Shown one piece after another: positions 14,531 to 23,363 of a stretch of DNA of 64,000 nucleotides (positions within the stretch are counted from its first letter, which is position 1; each line of letters begins with the position of its first letter). Below the pieces are notes generated by a model. The model saw nothing but the letters and a program-made list of their open reading frames with translations. It ran no database searches and was not told the DNA's origin. The position numbers were made by a program, and so were the translations under genes. The DNA is from Streptomyces adustus. Lineage in GTDB: Bacteria > Actinomycetota > Actinomycetes > Streptomycetales > Streptomycetaceae. The stretch covers positions 1 to 64,000 of the forward strand of contig NZ_VJZD01000008.1 of NCBI RefSeq assembly GCF_009377175.1. Direction: 5' to 3'.

Positions 14531-16864
14531 TCAGTCCCTGAGCAGGTCCGGCACTCCCGCTTCGTCCGGCTCGTCCCGGCCGGCCGAGACGACCGTGAGC
14601 TGCTGGGTGGCCCGGGTCAGTGCGACGTACAGCACTCGCAGCCCGGCCGGTGACTCGTCCGCGATCTCCGCGGGCGACACCACGACCGTCGCGTCGTACT
14701 CCAGTCCCTTGGCCTCCAGGCTGCCCAGGGCCACCACCCGGTCGCCGAGCCCGGCGAGCCAGCGCCTGGCCTCCTCGCGGCGGTTCATGGCGACGACCAC
14801 GCCGACCGTGCCGTCGACCCGGTCGAGCAGCCGGGCGGCCTCCTCGCGAACGGTCTCCGCGAGCGGGTTCCGACCGGCGGCGCCCTGAGCCTGGTTCGTC
14901 GCCACGAAGCGCGGCTCCACCCCCGTGGAGCGCACGGCGGACGGGGAGACGGAGCCGGGCATGGCGAGCGCGAGCACCTTGGCGGCCAGCTCGGCGATCT
15001 CGGCCGGGTTGCGGTAGTTCACCGTCAGCTGGAAACGGCGGCGCGGACGGGTGCCCAGGGCCTCGTCGCGGGCCTCGGCCGCCTCGTCGGGGTCGGACCA
15101 GGACGACTGCGCCGGGTCGCCGACGATCGTCCAGGTGGCGTGCCGGCCGCGCCGGCCCACCATGCGCCACTGCATCGGCGTGAGGTCCTGCGCCTCGTCG
15201 ACGATGACGTGCGCGTACTCGGTGCGCTCCTGCGCCAGCCGCTCGGCCCGCTCGCGCTGCGTCTCCTCGCGTACGGGCATCAGCTCCTCCAGACCGGTGA
15301 GCTGGTCGAGCGGGTCCAGCTCGCGCCGCTTGCGGGGGCGGACCGGGGCGCCGAGGACGGCTTCGAGTTCGTCCAGCATGGCCACGTCGTGCACGGACAG
15401 GCCGTCCCGGCCGAGGGAGCGGGCGACCCGGCGCACCTCGCCGGGGTTGAGGATCCGCCGCGCCCAGCGCCCCAGCCGCCGCTCGTCGGCCATCGCCGCC
15501 AGCACCGACCGCGGGGCCAGCTCGGGCCACCATGCGTCCAGGAACCCGATGAAGCTGTCCTCGGAGGTCACGTCCTCGTCGAAGGAGGAGCGCAACTCGG
15601 CGGCCAGCTCGGGGTCGGAGTGCCGGCCGGCCGCGCCGGACTGCTCCCACAGGGCGTCCAGCAGCAGCTTGCGGGCCCGCGGGCGCAGCAGGTTGACGGG
15701 CGCGGTGCCGCCGAGGGCGTTGTTGCGGATGCGCTCCAGCCGGTCGGCCTCCAGCTCCAGCCGCCGGCCGAAGGCGACGACGCGCAGCCGGGTCGGCGTG
15801 TCCTTGGTCTCCAGCGCCCCCCGTGCCGCCTTGCGCAGCACCTTCAGCATCCGGTACGAGCCCTTGGCGCGGGCCACCGCCGGGGAGTCGTACAGGGTGG
15901 CCTCCGCGCCGTCGACCAGGGAGCCGATCGCCCGGATGGCGACCTGGCCCTCCTCGCCGAGGGACGGCAGGACGCCCTCGGTGTACGCCACCAGCAGGGG
16001 CGTGGGCGAGACGATCAGGATGCCGCCCGCGTAGCGGCGGCGGTCCTGGTAGAGGAGGTAGGCCGCGCGGTGCAGGGCGACGGCGGTCTTGCCGGTGCCG
16101 GGGCCGCCCTCGACGTAGGTCACGGAGGCGGCGGGGGCGCGGATCACCAGGTCCTGCTCGGCCTGGATGGAGGCGACGATGTCCCGCATGGTGTGGCTGC
16201 GGGCCTGGCCGAGCGCGGCCATGAGCGCGCCGTCGCCGATGACGGGCAGCCGCTCGCCGTCCAGGAAGGCGGTCAGCTCGGGGCGCATCAGGTCGTCCTC
16301 GACGCCGAGGACGCGGCGGCCCTTGGAGCGGATGACCCGGCGCCGCACCACCCGGCCGGGGTCGACCGGGGTGGAGCGGTAGAACGGCGCGGCCGCGGGG
16401 GCCCGCCAGTCGATGACCAGCGGCGAGTAGTCCTGGTCGAGGACACCGATGCGGCCGATGTGGAGGGTCTCGGCGATGTCGGCGGTGTTGTCCTCGCGGA
16501 CGGCTCCCTCGGCGGGCTCGACGGCCGTGTAGGCGCCGTCGGGCCCCTTCTTGCCGTCCTTGCCGCGCAGCAGGTCGATCCGGCCGAAGAGGAAGTCCTC
16601 GAACTCGTTGTTGAGCCGGTTGAGGTGCACCCCCGCCCGGAAGACCTGCGCGTCCCGCTCGGCGAGCGCGCCGGGCGTGCCGACCTGGCCGCGCTTGGCC
16701 GCGTCGTTCATGAGGAACTCGGCCTCGTGGATCTTCTCCTCGAGCCTGCGGTACACCTGATCCAGGTGTACCTGCTCGATGCCGATCTCCCGGTCCCGTA
16801 CGGAGTCGTGCGTTTCGCCGTGGACCGAACCGACCGCGGTTTCCTGTTGAGCCTGAGCGGCCAC
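14531..16864 (-). CDS. helD: RNA polymerase recycling motor HelD (UvrD/Rep-like SF1 ATPase)
   Basis: The 777-aa protein has an N-terminal helical region (residues 25-95, EEKIHEAEFLMNDAAKRG), the HelD-typical DYSPLVIDWRAPAAAPFY segment, Walker A GGPGTGKT (253-260), motif II VIVDEAQDLTPMQW, motif III VGDPAQSSW, motif IV NYRN and motif VI VALTRATQQL. HelD binds RNA polymerase and uses ATP to clear stalled or nucleic-acid-bound enzyme; actinobacterial forms also give rifampicin tolerance (established for the family). GTG start at 16864 with AAGGGGG 5 bases upstream. It follows rsuA on the minus strand after 64 bp. Confidence 0.9.
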   Translation of the reverse strand: MAAQAQQETAVGSVHGETHDSVRDREIGIEQVHLDQVYRRLEEKIHEAEFLMNDAAKRGQVGTPGALAERDAQVFRAGVHLNRLNNEFEDFLFGRIDLLRGKDGKKGPDGAYTAVEPAEGAVREDNTADIAETLHIGRIGVLDQDYSPLVIDWRAPAAAPFYRSTPVDPGRVVRRRVIRSKGRRVLGVEDDLMRPELTAFLDGERLPVIGDGALMAALGQARSHTMRDIVASIQAEQDLVIRAPAASVTYVEGGPGTGKTAVALHRAAYLLYQDRRRYAGGILIVSPTPLLVAYTEGVLPSLGEEGQVAIRAIGSLVDGAEATLYDSPAVARAKGSYRMLKVLRKAARGALETKDTPTRLRVVAFGRRLELEADRLERIRNNALGGTAPVNLLRPRARKLLLDALWEQSGAAGRHSDPELAAELRSSFDEDVTSEDSFIGFLDAWWPELAPRSVLAAMADERRLGRWARRILNPGEVRRVARSLGRDGLSVHDVAMLDELEAVLGAPVRPRKRRELDPLDQLTGLEELMPVREETQRERAERLAQERTEYAHVIVDEAQDLTPMQWRMVGRRGRHATWTIVGDPAQSSWSDPDEAAEARDEALGTRPRRRFQLTVNYRNPAEIAELAAKVLALAMPGSVSPSAVRSTGVEPRFVATNQAQGAAGRNPLAETVREEAARLLDRVDGTVGVVVAMNRREEARRWLAGLGDRVVALGSLEAKGLEYDATVVVSPAEIADESPAGLRVLYVALTRATQQLTVVSAGRDEPDEAGVPDLLRD

Positions 16865-16928
16865 CGGGCCCCCTTCTGACGTGCTGGGCAGCCGTCAACC
16901 GTACGCGAAGGGGACCCCGCCCGGGAAG

Positions 16929-17738
16929 TTACGCGTCCACCTCCACCAACCGCTTGCCGTCGAAGGTCATCACTTCGAAGTGGTCGATCTGGTTGGGGGT
17001 GAAGGCGGCACCGCCGTGGACGTACAGCGGGTTCTTCGCGGTCTCGGTCTTGGCGTCGGCCAGGCCGTAGCCCCAGTTCGGCACGGACCAGGAGGTCACG
17101 GTCTCGCGCTCGCCGTTCTTGCCGACGGCGATCAGCGAGCACTTCTCCGGTCCGCTGACGTTCTTGAGCTGGAGGACGGCGTGGGTACCCCAGTCCTTCT
17201 TCTCCACAGCCACGGTCGCGGTGACATGCGTCGTCGGGTCCGTGGCCGACTTCTTGTCGGACATGGTCTGGAAGGCGGCCTGCGCCGGGCCGGCCGCCGT
17301 GTTGTTCGTGCCGGAGTCCGAGCCGCCGGTCGCCGCGAGCACCGTCAGCGGGCCGCCGACGATCAGCGCGGCCGCGGCCGCCACCAGGTAGAAGCCGCGC
17401 CGGCGCTTGGCCGCGCGACGCTCGGCGACCTCGTCGACGAGCTTCTCCGCCAGCCGCGGGCTGGGCATCGCGGACAGGGATTCGCCGATCGCGGGAGTGC
17501 CGGCCCCGGGCAGGTCCGCGAGGGCGGCCAGCATCGGCTCCATCCCGGCGAGCTCTTCCAGCTGCTGGGCACACCATTCACAGGTCGCGAGATGGGATTC
17601 GAAAGCGGTTGCTTCGGCGTCGTCAAGAATCCCGAGGGCGTAGGCGCCGACGGTCTCGTGCTCGTTCGGGGCCGGTGTTCCCTGCATAGGGCCAGACATA
17701 CCCGAACCGCCCGTTCCGAACCCCCCGTATACGCTCAT
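16929..17738 (-). CDS. rsuA: Anti-sigma factor RsuA (ZAS domain, membrane-bound)
   Basis: The 269-aa protein has an N-terminal zinc anti-sigma motif, His49-x3-Cys53-x2-Cys56 (HLATCEWC), a linker, one membrane helix near residue 115 (FYLVAAAAALIVGGPLTVLAA) and an extracellular domain of about 130 residues. It should hold the neighbouring ECF sigma factor inactive at the membrane. The ATG at 17738 overlaps the sigU stop as TGATG; a GTG at 17741 (GTGA overlap) is the alternative. The pair matches the S. coelicolor sigU-rsuA locus in order and domain content. Confidence 0.88.
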   Translation of the reverse strand: MSVYGGFGTGGSGMSGPMQGTPAPNEHETVGAYALGILDDAEATAFESHLATCEWCAQQLEELAGMEPMLAALADLPGAGTPAIGESLSAMPSPRLAEKLVDEVAERRAAKRRRGFYLVAAAAALIVGGPLTVLAATGGSDSGTNNTAAGPAQAAFQTMSDKKSATDPTTHVTATVAVEKKDWGTHAVLQLKNVSGPEKCSLIAVGKNGERETVTSWSVPNWGYGLADAKTETAKNPLYVHGGAAFTPNQIDHFEVMTFDGKRLVEVDA

Positions 17739-18313
17739 CACGCCGTCACCCCCCGCTCCTCCAGTGCCAGCTTCATCGACCGCAGGGCATAGAAGACCCG
17801 CGAGCGGACCGTGCCGCTGGGTATCCCCAGGGTCTCGGCCGCCTCATTGACCGTACGCCCCTTGAAATAGGTCTCGACCAGTACCTCCCGGTGGGCGGGG
17901 GTCAGGTCGTCCAGCGCGTCCGACAGCGTCATCAACCACAGCGCCTTGTCGATCTCGTCCTCCGCGGGGATGACCTCCAGCGGCGACGGATCGACCTCCT
18001 GCGGCCGGGCCTGCCGGCTGCGGTGGCCGTCGATGACGATGCGACGCGCGACCGTCACCAGCCAGGGGCGTACCGATCCGGTCGCACGGTTGAGCTGACC
18101 GGCGTTCTTCCAGGCACGGATGAGTGTCTCCTGCACGACGTCCTCGGCACGCTGCCGGTCGCCGGCAACCAGCCTCAGGACATACGCAAGGAGAGGTCCG
18201 GCGTGCTCCCGATACAGGGCACGCATCAGCTCCTCATCAGGCTCCGAGGGCTGGGACATGCGATGCCGGGCCCTCGGTCCACGTTCATTGGCCACGACGG
18301 AATCCTTGCGCAC
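17738..18313 (-). CDS. sigU: ECF RNA polymerase sigma factor SigU
   Basis: The 191-aa group-IV sigma factor has region 2 (LMRALYREHAGPLLAYVLRLVAGDRQRAEDVVQET) and region 4 (DLTPAHREVLVETYFKGRTVNEAAETLGIPSGTVRSRVFYALR). The GTG at 18313 is preceded by GGAGGTGGGC, a strong ribosome-binding site; the ATG 20 codons in is weaker. It is translationally coupled to the anti-sigma factor. In S. coelicolor loss of RsuA frees SigU and blocks aerial development (from the literature, recalled). Confidence 0.9.
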   Translation of the reverse strand: MRKDSVVANERGPRARHRMSQPSEPDEELMRALYREHAGPLLAYVLRLVAGDRQRAEDVVQETLIRAWKNAGQLNRATGSVRPWLVTVARRIVIDGHRSRQARPQEVDPSPLEVIPAEDEIDKALWLMTLSDALDDLTPAHREVLVETYFKGRTVNEAAETLGIPSGTVRSRVFYALRSMKLALEERGVTA

Positions 18314-18520
18314 GCCCACCTCCGATGTCCGGGGGTTCCCCCAGTCGGTCGCTCGCCGATGGGTACGGACGCGGGTCGCAGGATGTTCAAACCTTGGCGT
18401 CAGTTTTCTTCGCGGTGGCATGACGTGACGGACATGAGCGCACATTCCTCCTGCACGATCTTTACATTTCCCCCACGGGAGCAAGATCGCTTCAACTGCC
18501 CGCGCCACGCCGGAAGCAAA

Positions 18521-18544
18521 CGAAGTGTTATCGAAATCACTTCG
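18521..18544 (-). terminator. Terminator or operator palindrome, CGAAGTG/CACTTCG
   Basis: Arms 18521-18527 and 18538-18544 pair over a 10-base loop. On the minus strand it is followed by TTTGCTT, 45 bases after the CGNR gene stop, which fits an intrinsic terminator; it also lies in the sigU upstream region. Confidence 0.5.
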
Positions 18545-18588
18545 TCAATTCCCTTTCCCCATCACCGCAGAAGCCGCAAAGGCGACAC

Positions 18589-19206
18589 TCAGGCCTGGGC
18601 GAGGGCCGCTCGACGACGATGGCGGGCCACTCTCTCGCGGTTCCCGCACACCTCGCTGGAGCACCAACGCCTTCTGCGCCCCCGCGAGGTGTCCAGGTAG
18701 ACGATCGGGCAGTTGTCTCCCTCGCACTGTCGCAGACCCGCCCGCGCGAGCGGGTCTGTGAGCAGTTCCACACAGTCCCTGGCGACCGCGGCGAGCAGCG
18801 CCGCGCACTCCGGCGGACCGGCCAACTCCTTTACGAGGGTGCCGTCCTCGGCGCGGACGGCGCGCGAGACCGGCGGCGCGGCCCGGGCGAACTCGTTGAC
18901 GCGTGTCAACGCGCGGTCCGGGGACGAGGCGTCGCCATCGCCGTGCGAGCGGGCGTGGGCGCCGAGGCAACCGCTTACCAACCACGCGGTGTGTGAACGC
19001 AGTTCGCGGAACGCGGCCGGCCAGGACGCGTCGGCGTGCGCCAGCGGGGTGCCCGGCGGTACCAGTCCGGCGCGGATGATCCAGGCGCACAACGCCGGGA
19101 GGGAGTCGAGGCGTTCGCCGGGGTGGGTGGTCGCGAGGAGATCCAGACAGATCCGCCCGGCATCGAACCGCATCTCGTACGGGGCTGTGGCCGTACCCAG
19201 TGCCAT
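18589..19206 (-). CDS. CGNR zinc-finger / ABATE-domain protein
   Basis: The 205-aa protein has the N-terminal stress-induced ABATE-type region (RFDAGRICLDLLATTHPGERLDSLPALCAWI) and a C-terminal CGNR zinc finger: C-x4-C (CEGDNC), the linker PIVYLDTSRGRRRRW, then C-x4-CGNR (CSSEVCGNR) followed by a basic patch. The family is thought to be DNA-binding regulators. The ATG at 19206 has a GGTGACAGG-like site upstream. It is transcribed towards sigU but separated from it by 275 bp, so it is probably an independent unit. Confidence 0.85.
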   Translation of the reverse strand: MALGTATAPYEMRFDAGRICLDLLATTHPGERLDSLPALCAWIIRAGLVPPGTPLAHADASWPAAFRELRSHTAWLVSGCLGAHARSHGDGDASSPDRALTRVNEFARAAPPVSRAVRAEDGTLVKELAGPPECAALLAAVARDCVELLTDPLARAGLRQCEGDNCPIVYLDTSRGRRRRWCSSEVCGNRERVARHRRRAALAQA

Positions 19207-19427
19207 GTGCCTGTCACCGCCTAGGGGTTGCCCCGCGGGGGACGGGGCCGGTGGGTTCCGGTGCACTCTCCGCCGGATCCACCGGATCCTCGGGAAACCC
19301 TGGCGGAACCCCGGTGGAGTCCCGGAGGGAGGGCCGGGAGAACCGTTCCCTCCCACAGTGCCCGCCCGTGCGCTCCCCCGGAACCCCTCGTCGCCTCCCG
19401 CGCCGCGCAAGGCCCCCGGGGTCCGCT

Positions 19428-20654
19428 CTACGCGTCCGCGTACTTCGCGTCCGCCGCCGGGTCCAGGGCCAGCCGGTAGCCGCGCTTGACCACCGTCTGG
19501 ATCAGCTTCGGCACGCCGAGAGCCGTACGCAGGCGGGCCATCGCCGTCTCCACCGCGTGCTCGTCCCGGCCCGCGCCGGGCAGCGCGCGCAGCAGTTCCG
19601 AGCGGGCGACCACCCAGCCGGGGCGCCGGGACAGCACCCGCAGCAGGGACATGCCCGCCGGCGGTACGGGCTTGAGGTCCCCGTCCACCAGCACCGCGTG
19701 CCCGCGGATCTCCACCCGGTGCCCCGCGATCGGCAACGCCCTTGCCCGGCCGGGCAGTTCCTGGCAGAGCAGCTGGACGAGCGGCCCGAGCCGGAAGCGT
19801 TCGGGCTGGACCGTGTCGATGCCCCGGGCCTGCAACGGCAGCGCGGTGACCGGCCCGACGCAGGCCACCAGCACGTCGTGGTGGAGTGCGGCGAGCAGTT
19901 CGGGCAGCAGCCCGCGGTCCTCGGCGCGCGAGAGCAGGGACGCGGCGGCCGGGGCGCTGGTGAAGGTGACCGCGTCCAGTCCGCGCGAGACGGTGGCGTC
20001 CAGCAGCCGGTCGAGGGGCGCAAGGTCCTCGGGCGGCATCCAGCGGTACACCGGGACCCCGACGACCTCGGCGCCCGCGGCCCGCAGCGCCTCCACGAAC
20101 CCCGGCACCGGCTCACCGTGCAGCTGTACCGCGACCCTGCGCCCGTCGACCCCCTCCTCCAGGAGCCGGTCGAGCACCTCCGCCATCGACTCGCTCGACG
20201 GCGACCAGTCCTCGGTCAGCCCGGCGGCCCGGACGGCTCCCTTGACCTTGGGCCCGCGCGCCAGCAGTTCCACCTCGCGCAGCCGCTCGATCAGCGACTC
20301 GCCCAGGCCCCAGCCGTCGGCGGCCTCGACCCAGCCGCGAAAGCCGATGGCGGTGGTGGCCACCACCACGTCCGGCGCCTGGTCGATCAACTGCTTCGTC
20401 GACGCCAGGAGTTCACCGTCGTCGGCGAGGGGCACGATGCGCAGCGCCGGGGCGTGCAGCACGGCGGCCCCGCGGCGCCGCAGGAGCGCGCCGAGTTCGT
20501 CGGCCCGCCGCGCGGCCGTCACACCCACGGTGAAGCCCGCGAGGGGACCGGGCGCCGGTCGGTTCTCTTCGTCGTACATAGGCTCTCGTCCCGCGCTGGA
20601 GGAGGTCGGCAACTGCTGCTCGCTGACTGCGCTCGGCTGGGTTCTGGCACGCAT
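19428..20654 (-). CDS. nnaR: NnaR-type regulator: uroporphyrinogen-III synthase domain fused to winged-helix DNA-binding domain
   Basis: The 408-aa protein has a HemD-like domain (about residues 40-295, GFTVGVTAARRADELGALLRRRGA ... AVTFTSAPAAASLL ... VACVGPVTALPLQ) and a C-terminal OmpR-type winged helix (about 305-395, PPAGMSLLRVLSRRPGWVV, VETAMARLRTALG, VKRGYRLAL). In S. coelicolor the matching gene beside the nitrate/nitrite transporter is NnaR, which activates nitrate and nitrite assimilation together with GlnR. The order is the same here. I chose the ATG at 20654 with GGAGAGAG upstream; the GTG at 20675 and ATG at 20579 are alternatives. Confidence 0.85.
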   Translation of the reverse strand: MRARTQPSAVSEQQLPTSSSAGREPMYDEENRPAPGPLAGFTVGVTAARRADELGALLRRRGAAVLHAPALRIVPLADDGELLASTKQLIDQAPDVVVATTAIGFRGWVEAADGWGLGESLIERLREVELLARGPKVKGAVRAAGLTEDWSPSSESMAEVLDRLLEEGVDGRRVAVQLHGEPVPGFVEALRAAGAEVVGVPVYRWMPPEDLAPLDRLLDATVSRGLDAVTFTSAPAAASLLSRAEDRGLLPELLAALHHDVLVACVGPVTALPLQARGIDTVQPERFRLGPLVQLLCQELPGRARALPIAGHRVEIRGHAVLVDGDLKPVPPAGMSLLRVLSRRPGWVVARSELLRALPGAGRDEHAVETAMARLRTALGVPKLIQTVVKRGYRLALDPAADAKYADA

Positions 20655-20770
20655 GGCAACAGCACTCTCTCCCACTCGGCCCCCGGACGAACGATGTGCA
20701 CCTACGTGCCGAGCGAGCCTGTCAACGGTGCGTGACAGACTCGGTTCGGCCTCGTGTCGCCGGTGTTACG

Positions 20771-22150
20771 TCACACCTCGGCGTAGCTGAGCTGCGACTT
20801 CGTCTCTGCGGCCACCTCGGTCGTGGACTGGGCGTCCGGACGGCGAAGGTATACGGACCAGGTCACCGCGAAGCACAGTCCGTAGAAGGCGAGGAAGGCG
20901 ACGAACGCTCCGGTGCCGGAGCCGTAGGAGAGGAAGGACTGCCGGAAGGCGAGGTTGATGCCGACCCCGCCGAGCGCGCCGACCGCGCCGATGAGTCCCA
21001 TGGAGGCCCCGGAGAGCCGGCGTCCGTGCCGGGCGGCCGCCTCGCCCGTCAGCCCCTGGGCCAGTGCCTTGGCGTGGAAGATGCCCGGGATCATCTTGTA
21101 CGTCGACCCGTTGCCGAGCCCGCTGAGCACGAACAGGACGACGAACACCGACACGAACAGCGGCAGCGACTTCGCCATGGAGGCGAAGACCAGGCAGGCC
21201 GTGGCGGCCGCCATCCCGACGAAGTTGTACAGCGTGATCCGCGCGCCGCCGAACCGGTCGGCGAGCCGCCCGCCCACGGGCCGGATCAGCGAACCGAGCA
21301 GCGGGCCGATGAAGGTGAGGTAGGCCGCCTGGAGGGGCGTACGCCCGAACTCGTTGGTCAGCACCTGTCCGAAGGCGAAGCTGTAGCCGATGAAGGAGCC
21401 GAAGGTGCCGATGTAGAGGAAGGACATGATCCAGGTGTGCGCGTCCTTCGCCGCGTCGATCGCGGCACCGGTGTCGTTCTTCACGGACGCGATGTTGTCC
21501 ATCCTGAGCGCGGCGAGCGTGGCGGCCAGGACGATCAGCGGGATGTAGATCGCGAGGACCACGCGCGGGCCGCCGCTCGCGCCGATGACCGCGAGCGCCA
21601 CGAGCTGGATGACCGGTACGCCGATGTTGCCGCCGCCCGCGTTGAGGCCGAGGGCCCAGCCCTTCTTCCGGAGCGGGAAGAAGGCGTTGATGTTGGTCAT
21701 GCTGGAGGCGAAGTTGCCGCCGCCGAACCCGGCGAGCAGCGCGACCAGCAGGAACGTGGAGAACGAGGTCCCCGGCTCCATCACGGTGAACGCCGCGACG
21801 GTGGGGATCAGCAGCAGGGAGGCCGAGATGACCGTCCAGTTCCGGCCGCCGAAGACCGCCACGGCGAAGGTGTAGGGCACCCGCACCACGGCCCCCACCA
21901 GCGTGACCACGGACGTCAGCAGGAACTTGTCGGCCGGGGTCAGCCCGTACTCCGGGCCCATGAAGAGCACCAGCACGGACCACAGGGTCCACACGGAGAA
22001 GCCGATGTGTTCGGCGAGGACGGAGAAGAGCAGGTTGCGGCGGGCCACCTTCTCCCCCGACTCCTGCCAGAAGGCCTCGTCCTCCGGATCCCAGTGCTCG
22101 ATCCAACGGCCTCCCCTGCTCGCTGCGGGGGCTGTATCAGGGGCAGTCAT
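20771..22150 (-). CDS. narK: Nitrate/nitrite transporter, NarK/NNP family
   Basis: This 459-aa major-facilitator protein has 12 predicted membrane spans and both NNP signatures, GFGGGNFASSMTNINAFFP and GLGNGSTYKMIP, with RPVGGRLADRFGG between them. It carries a charged cytoplasmic N-terminus of about 45 residues. The ATG at 22150 has GGAGG 5 bases upstream. nnaR follows on the same strand after 116 bp. It probably exports nitrite or imports nitrate in exchange. A GlnR-like half-site lies about 80 bp upstream. Confidence 0.92.
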   Translation of the reverse strand: MTAPDTAPAASRGGRWIEHWDPEDEAFWQESGEKVARRNLLFSVLAEHIGFSVWTLWSVLVLFMGPEYGLTPADKFLLTSVVTLVGAVVRVPYTFAVAVFGGRNWTVISASLLLIPTVAAFTVMEPGTSFSTFLLVALLAGFGGGNFASSMTNINAFFPLRKKGWALGLNAGGGNIGVPVIQLVALAVIGASGGPRVVLAIYIPLIVLAATLAALRMDNIASVKNDTGAAIDAAKDAHTWIMSFLYIGTFGSFIGYSFAFGQVLTNEFGRTPLQAAYLTFIGPLLGSLIRPVGGRLADRFGGARITLYNFVGMAAATACLVFASMAKSLPLFVSVFVVLFVLSGLGNGSTYKMIPGIFHAKALAQGLTGEAAARHGRRLSGASMGLIGAVGALGGVGINLAFRQSFLSYGSGTGAFVAFLAFYGLCFAVTWSVYLRRPDAQSTTEVAAETKSQLSYAEV

Positions 22151-22229
22151 GACGCCTCCACGGTGCTTCGGGACTCGGACGGTTCGCGCGGCGACGAACG
22201 GTGATGAGTCCCGAAGGTAGGGAGGGCGC

Positions 22230-22245
22230 GTTTCCTGGCTGTGGC
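22230..22245 (-). promoter_or_regulatory. GlnR half-site candidate upstream of narK
   Basis: On the minus strand the sequence reads GCCAC-AGCCAG-GAAAC, matching the actinobacterial GlnR element gTnAC-n6-GaAAC except for one base. It lies 80-95 bp before the narK start. A full GlnR box would need a second pair, which I do not see clearly. Confidence 0.35.
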
Positions 22246-22254
22246 TGTGAGTGA

Positions 22255-22315
22255 CCGGAAGGGAACTTTGCCCTCACCCCGGTGAGCGGGCGGGTGAGAG
22301 GTCGTTCCCTTCCGG
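22255..22315 (-). terminator. Long inverted repeat after the secreted-protein gene
   Basis: Arms CCGGAAGGGAAC (22255-22266) and GTTCCCTTCCGG (22304-22315) are perfectly complementary, with an inner CTCACCC/GGGTGAG hairpin. It begins 5 bases past the stop at 22320 on the minus strand. Confidence 0.65.
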
Positions 22316-22319
22316 GACC

Positions 22320-23363
22320 TCAGCGGTTGACGGCCTGGATCTCCTGGACGACGACGTCCTGGTCGGCACCGAAGGTGCCGTCGGGGAGGGTGTGGGGGGT
22401 GGGGTCGCCACCCGCCGTCCAGTGGATCTTCCACGTGACGGTGGCCCTGAGGTGGTAAGTGCCGTCCCCGGAGGAGCGTAGGTACTTCACTCCGCACGGC
22501 GGTGTCTCGTTCGCCTTGCCCGCGGCGTACTCCTCACCGATGTGCCCGCCGCGGATCTCGCAGACCCCGGACGCCGGATACGTCTCGGCGTCCGCCGTGC
22601 CGGGCTCGATCTTCAGCGAGTACGGTTCGGCGGTCGCGGTCGCGGAGATACCCAGCACCGGAACGCTCGCCGTGACGGAGACGGGCTTGAAGTCGGCGCC
22701 GTCGAGCCACGCCCAGGTCGGCAGGTTCACCTTGGTGGTGCCCTCGGGCTTGAGGCTGACCGGCTTGGTGGGGACGCGGATCTGGGCGTACGCGAGCGCG
22801 GCAAGCACCTCGGGCGTCACGGCGTTCACCGCGTCGGCGGGCGGCTGGTCACCGGTGTCGACCCAGAAGATCTCCTTGGTGCACTTGTCCCAGCCGGGCG
22901 GGTAGCTCTTGTCGACGAACGAGTCCCAGAAGTAGCCCTTGCCGGTCTTGTCCTTGTTGAAGTCCTTGTACGGGTTGCCGTTGACGTACGTCTCGCGCTG
23001 CTCCAGGTCCCACTGGTCGCCGGTTGACCCCGCCTCCCAGATCGGCTCCAAGGTCTTCTGGAGTTGCTCTGGCGTGTACTTCGGCGCGTACCAGCAGGCG
23101 GGCGGGCTCCAGGAGCTGTCGGCGGAGGCGACGGGTCCTACGGACGAACCATGGCCGTTGTTGGAGGTGTCGAAGACGACGCCGCTGGCGGAAGCGGAGA
23201 CGGTGTCGCCGTCTACATTGCCGGAGGTGTTCGTGTCCGACCCGGAACCGTCGCCGACCGACCCGCCGCCGGGGGTCCGGTCGGCCATCGCGGCGGGAGC
23301 CGAGATCAGGCAGAGTGACGTAGCGACCAGAGTGGCCGCTATGCCACGGGCGAGGCGGGTCAC
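22320..23363 (-). CDS. Secreted protein of unknown function
   Basis: The 347-aa product starts with a Sec signal peptide (TRLARGIAATLVATSLCLIS, cleavage likely after AMA near residue 29) and a Ser/Gly/Asp linker. The mature part is a mixed domain with scattered tryptophans and five cysteines (ACWYAP, DKCTK, GVCEI, PPCGV). The GTG start at 23363 overlaps the TGA of the upstream lipoprotein as GTGA, so the two are translated together. I recognise no family. A joint function at the cell surface with the lipoprotein is inferred from coupling only. Confidence 0.8.
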   Translation of the reverse strand: MTRLARGIAATLVATSLCLISAPAAMADRTPGGGSVGDGSGSDTNTSGNVDGDTVSASASGVVFDTSNNGHGSSVGPVASADSSWSPPACWYAPKYTPEQLQKTLEPIWEAGSTGDQWDLEQRETYVNGNPYKDFNKDKTGKGYFWDSFVDKSYPPGWDKCTKEIFWVDTGDQPPADAVNAVTPEVLAALAYAQIRVPTKPVSLKPEGTTKVNLPTWAWLDGADFKPVSVTASVPVLGISATATAEPYSLKIEPGTADAETYPASGVCEIRGGHIGEEYAAGKANETPPCGVKYLRSSGDGTYHLRATVTWKIHWTAGGDPTPHTLPDGTFGADQDVVVQEIQAVNR

